From the NCBI GenBank assembly GCA_027577595.1, contig JANBRJ010000075.1, positions 23,341-87,340 of the forward strand: a DNA stretch of 64,000 nt. Direction: 5' to 3'. A program made the translations under genes and the position numbers. The stretch is from Coemansia sp. RSA 487. Its lineage: Eukaryota > Kickxellomycota > Kickxellomycetes > Kickxellales > Kickxellaceae. Below, in pieces: positions 9,155 to 20,355 of this stretch. Below the pieces are notes generated by a model that saw only the letters and a list, made by a program, of their open reading frames with translations, did not search any database and had not been told where the DNA came from. Positions within the stretch are counted from its first letter, which is position 1. Every line of letters starts with the position of its first letter.

Positions 9155-12100
9155 ATGGAAATGCTGCCTTCAAATCATTCCAGCACCCGAGACCCCAGGG
9201 AAGATTCGACCCCAGATGAAGACCAGGGTTTAATTCGCTGCATCTGCAACATTGACGACGACGACGGTTTCACAATTCAATGTGAGAACTGCCTAGTGTG
9301 GCAACACGCAGTTTGTGTTGGTGTTGAGCAGGACAACGTTCCCGACGAGTACCTCTGTGAAAAGTGTAACCCACGAAAGCTCGACATAAAGGTTAGTGCT
9401 CTGGAAAACGGTTTCTTGGCTAGCGTGCATGTGTAATTTGGGCCTTGTGTTTTTTTTTTTCATTTTGCTAATTTCCACTTTTTTATTGGTATGTGTTGTG
9501 CATATTTTGTAGCGTGCGGTTGAATACCAAAGACGGCGAATAGACTCTGAATACCGCAACTCCAAAGAGCCCCGAAAGCGCCAAAAGAACTCCACATCAA
9601 AACCCAAAAGAGCTGACGAGTCGAACGACCGGAAAAAACGCGCTTCGGATACAAAGCAGCCACGTTCAAAGTCAGCCAAGTCAGCAGGATCAGGCCGAGA
9701 CTCGTCCAGTCCAGCCGCATCGCGCACAGCAGACAAAGGACGCGATAATACACCGTTAGCAGACAGCTCCTACACTCCCATTGACAGCAATATTTTTGGC
9801 GTCGACGTGCAGGTGATGTTTCAGAGTGTGTTAGGCCAGCTTGCCGAGCAGCGTAATGCCGTTAGCGCGGCTGCAGCGTCGGTTACTTCCACGCCGCCGG
9901 CTTCGCTTACTGCTTCATCAGCCACGAAGAATGGTGCAGTGGAAGCAGCTTCTCTGCCAACAAACGAATTGAATTCGGATTCAGGGAAGAAACAGGCTGA
10001 CGACACATTGTCTGGCACACCGTTGCCCAATGGACGCAGTAACAGCCACCTGCCGCACCTCCCCTCAACGGCTGCCGTGGATGATGGCGCTGATCCGCAT
10101 CTGCCATCAATGGTTCCAATGACAGATGAGGATATTAATAGCCCCATCCCTATCTACAAAGCGCTTGTTGGAAAGGAACGCTGTCAGACGGGATTATTTT
10201 CGAGCCGACGCATAGAGGGCCATCGCTATGTATGCGAGTACAAGGGACAGGTGCTTCTAAAGGCAGCGTACAAGGAAGATCCTAAAAACTACTACGAGCT
10301 TTTGCGGACAACCCGCCCATACTCGCATTTCCACCCAGAGATCGATATATGCGTTGACGCGCGCCGCCAGGGCTCTGAGGTGCGCTTTATTCGCCGCAGC
10401 TGCAGCCCGAATGTGTGTTTGAAAAGCGTGTTTGTGCCCGACAACGCCAGTCCGCTTATTTACCTGGGACTGTTTGCGCAGCGTGACGTAGAGCCAGATG
10501 AGGAGCTTACGCTTAGTTGGGAATGGGAGGACGGCGAGCTTCCCGCTCTGGCACGGATGTCTCCTAGCGAAGCAGAAGATTATCTGGGCCGTCCAGAGGG
10601 TCGCAGGCTGAGCAAAGTATGGCGCCAGGCCTTTGCTGGCGTGTCATGCGCGTGTCCAGATTCGCTATGCGAAGTGCGTCGGCTGTTTGCATTGCTGAAT
10701 GTCGAAGAGTTGCCAACAAAGCCCGATATCAGCGGCCCGCTGAAGAGGCGAGCAAGCCGAGTGACCAGGCTCGACACCAATGGTGCAGACGTTGACGACC
10801 AGGACCCACCATCACCCTCGTCGTCGAATATGCAGTCATCGGATGACCATAAGCCCGCTCGTAATTCTCACTCTCGTAAGGGCAGTGCTGCTTCGGGAGT
10901 GGGAAATGATCGCACGATCCGTGAGGCGTCGGATGACGTGGAGAAAAACGGGAACGCATCGCAAGATAGACTATCAATACGATCAGGCAGCCAGCTGAGG
11001 CGCAGCTTGTCTTCCCGAAACACCAGCGCCAATGCAAGTCAGAATAGCGAAGCGCTGCATTTTTATGTCAACCATAATGGCAACAGCAACAACGGTGACA
11101 GCATGCTTGATGGCGCTGGCGATAATGAGACAGAAGACTTTAATGATCGGCTCAGCGAAAATCCGACGAGTCGCAGTGCCTCAAACAGCCATCATACGAA
11201 CGCTACTGTGGCAGAACTGGCACCAGGCAGAAACAGTGACAGTGACAGTGGTAGTGGTGAGCTACACCCGCGCAAACGAAAGCCCAGTGCGCAACCAGTC
11301 GGTGATCCCAGCACATTGACTGACTTGGAGACCAGAAACATCAGCAACGGCAACAGCAGCAAGAAGCACCGGCCATCTATCAGCTCGGTTGCTTCTAAAA
11401 ATGCATCACAAAGCATCGCATTGCCACTAAAAAAGCTCTGGGTGAAAAAATACCTGGAAGAGTGTTCTGAACCGCGCATTATCAGCAAGGACGGCGAAAA
11501 TATGACCATTGTCGAGAACCCGCCATCTCATTCAGCAAATTTAGCTGTAACGCAGCCTGCACTGGCGCCTGGGCGCGAAGACTCTGCAAGCAGGCACAGT
11601 AGCGTTCACGAAGAACTGGAAGAACAAAATGGCAGAGATTTGGGTATTGTGGTCAATGCATCTGCAGCGACAGAACCGCCTGCTGACAACACAGTAGAAA
11701 GTGGCCAAAATATCATAAAGTCTGAACCGACAGACGCCGATGCACCGACCCCGCCACCAACCACCAGCCCCCCCGCCTCGTTGGCCTTGGAGAGAGATAC
11801 CAGTGCCGCTCAAGTTTCTGTCACCAATGCGGCTGATGGTAGTAAGCCCGCGCTATCGGCCGTAGATAACGATGGCAGCGCCCAGACTAAACCCCAAGTT
11901 GAGCCAGAAATGCCAGCGAAAACAGCAGAAACAAAGCCCGACGAAGTCCAAAAGACAAGTGTGCCTGCTGCAGAGCAAGCAAACAAACCACCTCCAAAGA
12001 AGCAACGCCTTTCTCTCCAAGAATATAATAAGCGCCGACGCGTGAACACCCCTAGCGTAGGCAGTAAGGAAGCTGAATCGAAGGACACTTCCACTGTCAA

Positions 12101-13310
12101 CACGCCTTTAGCTTTACAAAGCGAGGAACCCACCCCAGAGTCCGCTTCCGCGTCTGCGGTCCCTGAGGAGCCTTCGCAGACGACCGATCTTCCGGCAGTA
12201 AAGGCGGGTGTCACGGCTGACAAGCAAACTCACAGGCGGATATCCGGTGGCAGTGGGATATCTCGGAATGCCATTAGTAGAATCGGCGACGACGTGCTAC
12301 CAGCTCCAGTTCCTGTGCGTCCAGTATCGATAGCCCATTCGGAGACTGTGGCGCCTGGCAGAGGAAGCACCACGCCACCGCTCCCGTCAGCTCTGTTTGC
12401 ACCGACCGAGAGTATGCTGACAAACGGAAAAGAGATCACATCAAATCAACAGCGGTTCTCACGCTCCCCATCGCTTGCGTTGGGCACACCGTCTGCACCG
12501 CTTAAAATGGCGGGCAGTCCTGCACGGAGGTCGTTGTCGTCGTCGCTGCCGCCACAGCCACCACCACCACCACCGCCGCCGCCGCCATCAATGCCACCAG
12601 CTCCAGCTCAGACGTCATCGTTGGAATCGGGATCAGGAGGCGTTTCGTCTGGCGCCGGACGCGGGGACGAGCGGCCTCGAAGCAGCACCGGGTATACCAA
12701 CAGCACACGGTTTGAGCGCAGCGGGACGAGTGCCTACGATGCGTTCGAGCGTGACAGGGATCGTGTGCAGCCTGGCAGCGTGTATCGGCCGCGCGAGCGT
12801 GACTATGGGTATCGCGACTCGGGAAACTCGGAGCGCGAGAGCGGCGAGATTGCGCACCGTCGTGAGAGAATGCGCTCAAGATCGCGCGGACGTGGAGATC
12901 GGGACCGCGAACGGCGTCACAACACTTTTGGTGGCACTAGCAGTGCACAGCACTATCATGGGAGTCACTATCACCAGCCGCCGATTGGGGATGGGATGCC
13001 GCCGCCGCCTGGACCTCCACGGTCGCTGACACCGCACAGCAGCGAGGGCGGGCGTGGGTCACAGCGTGGGTTCAGCGACTGGCGGCCTGGAAGCGGCTAT
13101 TCATCGCAGCGGATGTCACCATCGCCATCATTCTACGGCTCGGGACCGACAGCATCCTCCCGCACCCAGTCGCAGCAGCAGCAGCAGCCGCCGCCGCCGC
13201 CACCCCCGCATGTACAGCAGCCAGGTGGCTCAACGGGGTCTGTTGGCGTGTCGCGGCGCACCGGCATTGGAACTGGAGGAAGCAGAGGAGGATCGCCACT
13301 GCGCAAGTGA
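9155..13310 (+). CDS. SET3: SET3-type PHD-finger/SET-domain chromatin protein (two exons)
   Basis: Exon 1 is 9155-9391. The intron is 9392-9512 (121 nt, donor GTTAGT, acceptor TTTTGTAG) and exon 2 is 9513-13310, in phase 0, giving 1,344 aa. A PHD finger at about residues 29-71 begins CICNIDDDDGFTIQC and is very close to that of yeast Set3; this type reads H3K4 methylation. A SET domain lies at about 298-415 and includes RFIRRSCSPN, where the usual NHS of active enzymes is RRS, and ELTLSWEW. Set3 and MLL5 proteins of this class are thought to be enzymatically inactive and to scaffold the Set3C histone deacetylase complex. The remaining 900 residues are disordered, with a polyproline run, RD/RE/RS-like repeats near 1090-1160 and poly-Gln/Pro near the end. 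This is far longer than yeast Set3 (about 750 aa). Confidence 0.9.
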
Positions 13311-13478
13311 TACCAGGGCTTTGAGATGGCCAAGCTGTTTAGTTTAAGCTAGATCCGGATTTGGGTCTGGATCTGGATCGATGTTTTGCGTTCACGGATG
13401 AACACATATTTTGTTAATATATTTTTGATTCTTTTTGTTGCGTTTTTAATTATCTTCAATCTTTTAAAGCTGCGTGCA

Positions 13479-14004
13479 ATGCTGTGCTGTGCAAAACTAA
13501 TCGCGCCAAATAAGAAGGATGTACACGCGTCGAATGGTGGAAGGTTTGCGGTGGCAATAACACATTTTGCGCTCCGAGAAAAGGTTGTTTGCGCAGACGT
13601 GGCATATGCGTCAGTGCAAAACAGGAAAACACACAAGAGCAAACACAAATGACTAGTACTGACACTGATATGGTCAGGCTGTTGAATGCTTCATAGACGT
13701 TTCTTGATGTCCACCAGCACTGCAGTTGGGTCCCTGTTCAAGGTAGTGGTGGTGCTTCTTCAGACTTCCAAGTTTTATTAGAATCAATATTAACTAGCCA
13801 TATTAAAAGCACAAACCGAGACTGAGAAGCCAATCCATTTTAGTGTGAAATAATAGACGTGTAGCAAACTGCTTTCTCCATTAAGCCCAGTTTGCGCCTC
13901 TTGCTTCCAAGCGCAAACATAGCGCCAACCGACGCAAACCTTCCACCATTCGACGCGTGTACATCCTTCTTATTTGGCGCGATTAGTTTTGCAAAATACA
14001 GCAT
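13479..14004. repeat. Foldback/MITE-like inverted repeat, 60-bp perfect arms
   Basis: 13491-13550 is the exact reverse complement of 13933-13992 (60 of 60 bases). A short extension of each arm (13479-13490 and 13993-14004) has three mismatches in 12. The spacer between the perfect arms is 382 bp. Each arm contains one ACGCGT. No convincing target-site duplication is visible next to the arms, and no transposase is encoded in the spacer. It may be a non-autonomous foldback element or a transcribed long hairpin downstream of SET3. Confidence 0.8.
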
Positions 14005-14757
14005 GTTTTGCTAGTCACGCGCTGATCTGTAGCCCTACGCGGATCAGGTGTTGTGTGTAGGTATGCGTGGGAGAGGTTGTCTGTGTCCAGACATTTTCCC
14101 ATGTCTCAGCCACAGCATGTCAAGGTTTCTCCATCTATCTGCTGATGGAAGGCTAGAAAGTCATTATTAAAATGTGGCCTGGGCCGGTTTGTCCAGGCTG
14201 TCCAAGGTTCCGGATAGATCATTTCAAGAACGGAATCGCTGTTTGGGGATTGGGGATTGGGGAAGAAAAATACAGGCACAGCTCTTGCCAAAGCGGATGA
14301 AATTGTCCTATTTCACTCGAAATATGATTTGCAAGCGGAGAAATTTCGGGGAGCTTTGAAGGTTTATGGAAGTTTCCATTGAGAAGCATCGTGTTACATG
14401 TCTAGCCAATAGGGAGCAAGCAGCAGATGGGGATTTCCTTTTGTGAGAAGGAAATTGCAAAAATCTTCGGATGTCCACTCCCCTCTTTTCTATGTACTTG
14501 GCAAAGTTCAAATAGGTGGAGGACGAGACACGGAAAAAAGGAGTCCAGTTAGCTGGCAGGCATTGGGGTCCGCTGTCCTTGACATCCGCCGAAGCTTGTG
14601 CAAGGCTCCACTGGTTCCTTGTCAAACCGTTAGCCTGTGGTCGGCGTATAAGCGAACTCCCAACAGTAACAACAGCAACAGCCGGTACTGGTACTGACTG
14701 TCTGCTGGGAGAAAGGAGACATGCTCTGGACAGAGTGTGCTTATAAATTAGCAGGTA

Positions 14758-14778
14758 GGGCATGGGCATGGGCATGGG
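14758..14778 (+). repeat. GGGCAT hexamer repeat / G-quadruplex motif
   Basis: Four GGG tracts separated by three CAT loops, followed by degenerate GAGCAT units to about 14799. The arrangement fits the standard intramolecular G-quadruplex rule. It lies about 480 bp upstream of the PAP2/IPC-like gene, on its coding strand. Confidence 0.6.
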
Positions 14779-15258
14779 CGTGAGCATGAGCATGAGCAGG
14801 GGCGCTGGGCGGGCCACAAAGCAAAAAAGGACAAAGGTGTGCGCCAAAGAGCGCTGCCAAGCAAAGCAACAAAGAGCAGAAAAGGCTTGCTAGCAGTCGG
14901 CCTTTCTTTTTTTCTTCATTGACTGCCCAGACTCTTAAATGGTCGCCTCCCCGCTTCCCTCCTTTGCTTTCTTGCCTTCTTTTACCGCCTTATTTTTTCT
15001 TTCTTTCTTGTAATTAACCACTGGCATTTGTTATTTTTATTTGTGTGGTTTCTATTAATTCTCGACTGGTACTGCTGGCTTTGTGGTTGTTTCTCGGGAC
15101 GCCGCGCTCTTCCAAAACCCGCCTTTTATTCTTTGCTTTTTGCATTCTCTTCTCCCCCACATTCAATTTTCTCTTTTTTTCTTGCTTTTCCAAAATCGTG
15201 GGTCCTGCTTCTGGCTCTGTCTCCATACAAAACCAGTCAGTGTGTTAAATATATTAAA

Positions 15259-16389
15259 ATGAAGCGGCGACTGTCCATGGTCTTCAAGAGCCTGAAACGG
15301 AAAATTGTTGTTGGGATTGCTGGCCCTAGCAGCCACCAGCGCCAAGCTGTCGTCAGCCTGGCACTTCTAGCGCTTAGCGAGCTTGCGCTGCTGACGCTGA
15401 CATTCTGCACAAACTTTTTGTCCGCGTACATCCACAATACGCTTGAAGTCTTCCATGGCTTCCGCCTGCGAGCACTGAGCAATGCACTGAGCATCGTTTC
15501 CTTTGAGCGTGTCATGGGCATCTTTGTCGAACAGCCGTTGCAGCGCTGGCACGATGCCAACTTTGGTGGCTGGACCTTCTGGAACACCTACTATGCTGGC
15601 GTCCACCCCGTCGTCACTGTGCTGTTCCTTGTCTTCATCCTTATCCGCATGTTTGCCTGGAAGCTCACCCGCGTCAACTGGAAGCGCATGAATGAGGGCG
15701 TCATGTCGCCCGCCGCCGCCACCGACTATGCGCCCCTGGCCTCGAACGACTCGCCCTACTATGCCCCCGAAAACGCAAGCGCTGTTGTCACGCAGTGCTC
15801 TTTTAGCGACATGACTCCTGCACAGCAGTACCGCTTCCTGCGCTCCATATGGGTTCTTGGTGCCTGGCTTGCCTTCTTTGGCTTCCTTTTTATTCCCACC
15901 ATGCCGCCGCGCCTCCTGCCTGTCTGCGACTTTCTTAACTATGCAGGTGCTAATGTCGGTGCCTGTCTTACAACCGAGTACTCTTTCATCGACACTATTG
16001 GTGCCCATGGCTCGCTGCTCTGGGACTGGAACGACGACTCGGTCAAGACTCTCAACAACCCGTATGCCGCCTTTCCGTCGCAGCACACCCTTTTTGCTGC
16101 CTGGTGCGCAATGACCTGGATCATGCTCATGGGCCCTGCTTCATCCTCAAGCATCAGCACTACTCGCTACTGGCTGCGTGGTCTTCTTCGCTGGGGAATC
16201 ATCATCTACCCGATGGTCACCATCTACTGCATTGTTATCACAGCCAACCACTATATTGCCGATGCTCTGGGTGGTCTCGTGGCTTTGGCCATCTCCTACG
16301 GCGCCGTCTATGCATACTACCTGTACAAAGACTGTCGCTTCTCGTACCACAAGGACGATACCATGGTATCTGCTGTGCTCCCGTACTAG
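15259..16389 (+). CDS. PAP2-superfamily membrane protein, inositol phosphorylceramide synthase-like
   Basis: A 376-aa polytopic membrane protein. I chose the ATG at 15259 (MKRRLSMVFK) because the open frame before it starts at TTG and reads like a pyrimidine-rich leader. About six hydrophobic segments are visible. The active-site motifs of the PAP2/Aur1 family are FPSQHTLFAAW and, 60 residues later, NHYIADALGG, each with a catalytic His. Aur1-type enzymes transfer phosphoinositol from phosphatidylinositol to ceramide in the Golgi. This protein belongs to the wider PAP2_3 group, which also contains uncharacterised fungal lipid phosphatases and transferases, so the exact substrate is uncertain. 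The N-terminus is strongly basic. Confidence 0.8.
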   Translation: MKRRLSMVFKSLKRKIVVGIAGPSSHQRQAVVSLALLALSELALLTLTFCTNFLSAYIHNTLEVFHGFRLRALSNALSIVSFERVMGIFVEQPLQRWHDANFGGWTFWNTYYAGVHPVVTVLFLVFILIRMFAWKLTRVNWKRMNEGVMSPAAATDYAPLASNDSPYYAPENASAVVTQCSFSDMTPAQQYRFLRSIWVLGAWLAFFGFLFIPTMPPRLLPVCDFLNYAGANVGACLTTEYSFIDTIGAHGSLLWDWNDDSVKTLNNPYAAFPSQHTLFAAWCAMTWIMLMGPASSSSISTTRYWLRGLLRWGIIIYPMVTIYCIVITANHYIADALGGLVALAISYGAVYAYYLYKDCRFSYHKDDTMVSAVLPY

Positions 16390-16622
16390 GCTCCAAGTTG
16401 GCACATCACAAACGTGAAATTGCTCACTAACTCCCCCCCCCATTAATTCTGATACAGGCACTCTATAATCTGTTACAACCATCAACCATTATTACCATTT
16501 TTAATCTCACCATCTCCTAATAGTTAGTTAGCTAGTTGGTATTTCTATCATCATATGTCTAATTTGTACGATACCCTTCGTTTTAATACACTACTATTGT
16601 CTGTTGGCAGCAAAGTTAAATA

Positions 16623-17210
16623 CTATTCGGCATCGCTGTCTTCGTCAGCAGAGCTCTTTTCTGTATACCGCCGGGTTGTGTTGGCTCTATCCACATCATC
16701 ATCAGACGATGATGACGACGATGACGACGATGACAAGTCACTGTCCGTCCCAGAATCAGATAACTGACCATCGGAGCTGCCTGTTTTCTCGCTATTCTTG
16801 TTTTCGGAATATCTGGAAGCACCCATTATGTCATTCCAGATGCCCTCGTACTCGGTTGGCCACTGACCAGACTGTTTGAGATGCTTCACCTGTTTGGCCA
16901 TAAGAACAAGCGCGATTTCGCCGCCAATCTTGTCTGTGAGCTGCTCGGTTAGATCCACCATGGCATAGCCTCCACGCTTGACCCACACCACGCTGCGGTA
17001 CTTTGGTGGAAGCTGCGCCAGAGTTGCAAACCACGGCTTGTTCTCCGGGTTCAGGCGCTGGTTAATGTCGTCGGCCACTACGCTGCGAGCAACCACCACC
17101 TCGTGCAGATGCTGCCCACGCGTACCAAGGACTCGTGCGACAGGGCACTGTGGCGTCGGCTCAGGCAGCGTATTGAGCGCATCCTGCATCGTATGCTTTC
17201 CTCGTCCCAT
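16623..17210 (-). CDS. EIF1AD-like S1/IF1-domain protein
   Basis: A 195-aa protein beginning MGRGKHTMQDAL; the longer frame starts at a TTG, so ATG 17210 is used. An S1/IF1-type OB fold (about residues 15-110) matches the eIF1A-domain-containing protein EIF1AD: ARVLGTRGQHLHEV, LPPKYRSVVWVKRGGYAMVDL, then the basic/aromatic QVKHLKQSGQWP. An insertion (about residues 40-60) sits between the first strands. The tail is a Ser/Asp tract (SSSSSSSSSSDDDVD) resembling a CK2 substrate. Human EIF1AD works in late 40S ribosomal subunit maturation. True eIF1A is ruled out by the lack of its characteristic N-terminus. It is divergent from the small membrane protein gene (254 bp between ATGs). Confidence 0.85.
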   Translation of the reverse strand: MGRGKHTMQDALNTLPEPTPQCPVARVLGTRGQHLHEVVVARSVVADDINQRLNPENKPWFATLAQLPPKYRSVVWVKRGGYAMVDLTEQLTDKIGGEIALVLMAKQVKHLKQSGQWPTEYEGIWNDIMGASRYSENKNSEKTGSSDGQLSDSGTDSDLSSSSSSSSSSDDDVDRANTTRRYTEKSSADEDSDAE

Positions 17211-17464
17211 CTCTCCACTTCCTTTGCTAAGCGTCTGGTCGTTGCCAAAGTAAACCAAAAGAGTATATACAAAAAAAAAACAAGAAAGCTATCAGTAAAA
17301 AAAATATTAAACGGGATAACTCGAGCCGATAGAAGACAAGGCGAAAAAATCCTTGGAGCTTTTGGTGGGTTCGCTCACATTGCTTTTTTTGTGGATGATT
17401 TCATTTTTTTTCCAACCTTTCTCTTCTCCATCCTTTGGCTCAACTTGCTAGCCTTCTAACCAAG

Positions 17465-17734
17465 ATGAAACGCCCTCCTTCTGCCAAAAGCAACGACGTG
17501 AATCGGCCAAAGCAGCAACCGCAGCGCCGCACTCTTTGGGATATCTACAAGGCAGTGCAGCCCCGCTACCGCATCCTTCTGGGCATGGGCTTCATGGGCT
17601 TCAGCCTGTTTGGTCTGTGGGCCAGCGACAAGCTCGAGAACATGTACCCGCCACCTGCCGAAAGCCGCGTTACGCACGTTATCCACGGAACTGCTGCACA
17701 GAACGAGGATTCGTCGAAACGGAACAAGCCCTAA
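17465..17734 (+). CDS. Small single-pass membrane protein, unknown
   Basis: An 89-aa frame from ATG 17465, with a basic N-terminus (MKRPPSAKSN), a PQRRTLWDIYKAVQPRYR block and one hydrophobic helix (ILLGMGFMGFSLFGLWA, about residues 44-60). A short acidic/Pro tail follows. The pattern, basic then one TM then a short soluble tail, is common in small mitochondrial inner-membrane proteins, but I recognise no family. Support for a real gene comes from its codon use, its clean position between a divergent gene and CCT7, and an ordered composition unlike shadow frames. Confidence 0.6.
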   Translation: MKRPPSAKSNDVNRPKQQPQRRTLWDIYKAVQPRYRILLGMGFMGFSLFGLWASDKLENMYPPPAESRVTHVIHGTAAQNEDSSKRNKP

Positions 17735-17996
17735 GGTCTTTTTTCTAAGCCAAGATCTTTTTGCTTTTGTGCTTTGATTGCATGATCAGTTTAATCGTGG
17801 ATCTAGCCATTGAGAATCTTTTGGACTGTGTTAGAACAAAAGCTGCTGTTTACATTTATAAATCGCTGTTATTTATGTGTTGATTTCTTTCTTCTGTCTG
17901 GTGAAAAGAAAAAAATCTGCTCTTAATTCATACTATTCCGGTAAAAAGTACTTTTCTTTTTTAAAAAATATACAAACCAGATCATTGACTAAAGAA

Positions 17997-19685
17997 ATGG
18001 CCGGTCGCAGACAACAGGTTCCCATGATGCAGCCGCAAGTAATCGTGCTCAAGGAAGGCACCGATACTTCGCAGGGCGTGCCCCAGCTGCTGTCCAACAT
18101 TTCAGCCTGTCTTGCCATCTGCGACACAATCCGTACAACGCTTGGTCCGCGCGGCATGGACAAACTCATTGTCGACAGCCAGCAGCGGGTGACTATATCG
18201 AATGACGGCGCAACCATCATGAAGCTTTTGGAGGTGGTCCAGCCAGCAGCACGCACCCTTGTAGACATTGCGCGCGCACAGGACGCCGAGGTCGGCGATG
18301 GCACAACGAGTGTCGTGCTCCTCGCAGGGGAGCTGCTCAAGGAGGTCAAGGACTATGTCGAAGAAGGCGTTAGCTCCCAGGTAATCATCAAGGGCTTCCG
18401 CAAGGCAGCTGATCTGGCAATCAACCGCATCAAAGAACTGGCTGTTAGTGTCGACCGCTCCGACAAGGCAAAGTTCCGCGATCTTCTTGAAAAGTGCGCC
18501 GCGACAAGCATGAACTCGAAGCTTATCGGGTCGCAAAAGGAATTTTTCACCAAGATGGTGGTTGATGCCGTAATGCGTCTTGACCAGGACGAGCTCGACG
18601 AAGACATGATTGGCATCAAAAAGATCCCTGGCGGTGCCATGCAGGACTCGCTCCTTGTCGATGGTGTGGCCTTCAAAAAGTCGTTCTCGTACGCAGGCTT
18701 TGAGCAGCAGCCCAAGTCGCTTGATTCGCCAAAGATTGTGTGCCTTAATGTCGAGCTGGAGCTCAGGGCGGAGAAGGATAATGCCGAGGTGCGCGTGGAC
18801 AAGGTATCGGAGTACCAGGCTATTGTCGATGCCGAGTGGAAGATTATTTTTGACAAACTCGACAGCATCATTGCCACCGGTGCCAACGTTGTCCTTTCGC
18901 GCCTACCCATCGGCGACTTGGCAACCCAGTACTTTGCCGACCGCAACATCTTTTGTGCAGGCCGTGTCTCCAAGGACGATCTGGATCGTGTCTGTGAGGC
19001 AACCGGCTGTCGCACCCAGAGCACAACCGCCGGTCTCGCCGCCAAGCACCTGGGGACCTGCGAGCGCTTTGAGGAGCGCCAGATCGGCGGCCAGCGCTTC
19101 AACCTCTTCAAGGGCTGCCCCGAAGCCAAAACGTGCACGATTGTGCTGCGAGGTGGCGCAGAGCAGTTTATCGACGAAGTTGAGCGCAGCCTGCACGACT
19201 CGATCATGATTGTGCGCCGCGCCGTCAAGAACCAGAACGTGGTTGCTGGTGGTGGTGCGATTGAGATGGAGCTTTCGCGCTATCTGCGGGAAACAGCGCG
19301 CCAGATCGAGGGCAAACAGCAGCTCATTATCTCTGCCTTTGCAAAGGCTCTGGAGGTCATCCCACGCCAGCTTTGCGAGAACGCAGGCTTTGACACTACC
19401 GACTTTATCACCCAGCTGCGTGCCCGCCACGCCAAGGATCCCGAGCGTTTCAAATGGTATGGTGTTGATATCGAAGAGGAGGTGGTTTCGGATCTGTTTG
19501 CCAAGTTTGTGTGGGAGCCGGCGCTTGTCAAGAGCAACGCAATCTCAAGCGCTGTTGAGGCAGCGTGCCTGATCCTGAGTGTCGATGAGACCGTCACGAG
19601 CCAGCAGTCACAAGACCCTATGGCAGGCGGCCAGCCTGCAATGCCTGGCCGTGGAGGTCGTGGAATGCCGATGATGGGGCGCTAG
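17997..19685 (+). CDS. CCT7: CCT7, eta subunit of chaperonin TRiC/CCT
   Basis: A 562-aa type II chaperonin subunit; the start is ATG 17997 ([20 protein letters not shown]), not the in-frame upstream codon at 17877. Group II motifs are present: [14 protein letters not shown] (about 45-58), the ATPase [15 protein letters not shown] (about 100-114) and a C-terminal glycine-rich tail ending [12 protein letters not shown]. Opening residues, [19 protein letters not shown] and the apical-domain sequence are typical of eta. CCT is the cytosolic double-ring ATPase that folds actin, tubulin and WD40 proteins; ARP3 and SEH1 encoded nearby belong to client-type folds, though the proximity is probably chance. 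Full length for the family. Convergent with SEH1, 166 bp apart. Confidence 0.97.
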   Translation: MAGRRQQVPMMQPQVIVLKEGTDTSQGVPQLLSNISACLAICDTIRTTLGPRGMDKLIVDSQQRVTISNDGATIMKLLEVVQPAARTLVDIARAQDAEVGDGTTSVVLLAGELLKEVKDYVEEGVSSQVIIKGFRKAADLAINRIKELAVSVDRSDKAKFRDLLEKCAATSMNSKLIGSQKEFFTKMVVDAVMRLDQDELDEDMIGIKKIPGGAMQDSLLVDGVAFKKSFSYAGFEQQPKSLDSPKIVCLNVELELRAEKDNAEVRVDKVSEYQAIVDAEWKIIFDKLDSIIATGANVVLSRLPIGDLATQYFADRNIFCAGRVSKDDLDRVCEATGCRTQSTTAGLAAKHLGTCERFEERQIGGQRFNLFKGCPEAKTCTIVLRGGAEQFIDEVERSLHDSIMIVRRAVKNQNVVAGGGAIEMELSRYLRETARQIEGKQQLIISAFAKALEVIPRQLCENAGFDTTDFITQLRARHAKDPERFKWYGVDIEEEVVSDLFAKFVWEPALVKSNAISSAVEAACLILSVDETVTSQQSQDPMAGGQPAMPGRGGRGMPMMGR

Positions 19686-19689
19686 CGTC

Positions 19690-19732
19690 TTCGTTTTTCC
19701 TTTGCTTTCCTTTGCTTTCCTTTCTTTCCTCT
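19690..19732. repeat. CTTTCCTTTG direct repeats in CCT7 3' region
   Basis: Three near-identical pyrimidine units (CCTTTGCTTT type) follow the CCT7 stop codon directly. Probably slippage in the 3' UTR. Confidence 0.5.
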
Positions 19733-19851
19733 TCTGGATCCTTTCGATCTTTGTTTTACATCGATCAGATGGGTTTACACTCCAGCGAAAAATATAAACT
19801 ATCAAAAAAACAGCCAATCTTCTGAGCTTTTATGGAATGCTGGTTGGAAAC

Positions 19852-20317
19852 TCACAGCTCAGTACTGCTCTTCTCGGCAGTGATTGCAGCAATCTCTCGC
19901 CACGTACCGTTTACAGTCATCTTCCACATACGGGCAACACCATCATCTCCGCTTGAAACCAAAAGGGTTCCAGTACTGTTCCACCGTACACGGCGAATAG
20001 GCACATGTGGCTCAACGACAAGATCTGCTACAAGCTCGGAGCGTGGAAATGTGGGCTTCTGCTCGCCAAGTGCATTAGTACTGAATCCCGACTTTCTCTG
20101 CGCACGACTTCTGCGACGGGTGCTTTCTGCGTTGGCATCGCCCGTTGAATCGGTGTTGCTCTGGGTGATGTTATCATCGTCAGAGTCGTCACTAGCCGTA
20201 TCGAGTCCGTCTTCTTCTTGTTCGCTTTCGTCAATGTCGTCATCGTCTTCATCTTCTTCCTCATCGTTCTCGTCATCTTCTTCATCGCTGTCAGTACCAT
20301 TGCTATCTGTTTCGTCG

Positions 20318-20355
<38 letters not shown>

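Larger units (their letters stand above)
13311..15258. other. Long intergenic region with inverted repeat and G4 motif
   Basis: About 1.9 kb between two same-strand genes. It contains the long inverted repeat at 13479-14004, a G-quadruplex-type hexamer repeat at 14758-14778 and a pyrimidine-rich strip at about 14900-15200 just before the next ATG. The open frames in it do not look coding. Confidence 0.6.

Noticed and set aside
14247-14265. GGGGATTGGGGATTGGGG, telomere-like or G4 motif
   Set aside because: Only three G tracts and three units; too short for a telomeric repeat and lacking the fourth tract for an intramolecular quadruplex.
18353-19228. 291-codon minus-strand frame inside CCT7
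   Set aside because: Shadow of CCT7, Ser/Thr/Arg-biased and without motifs.
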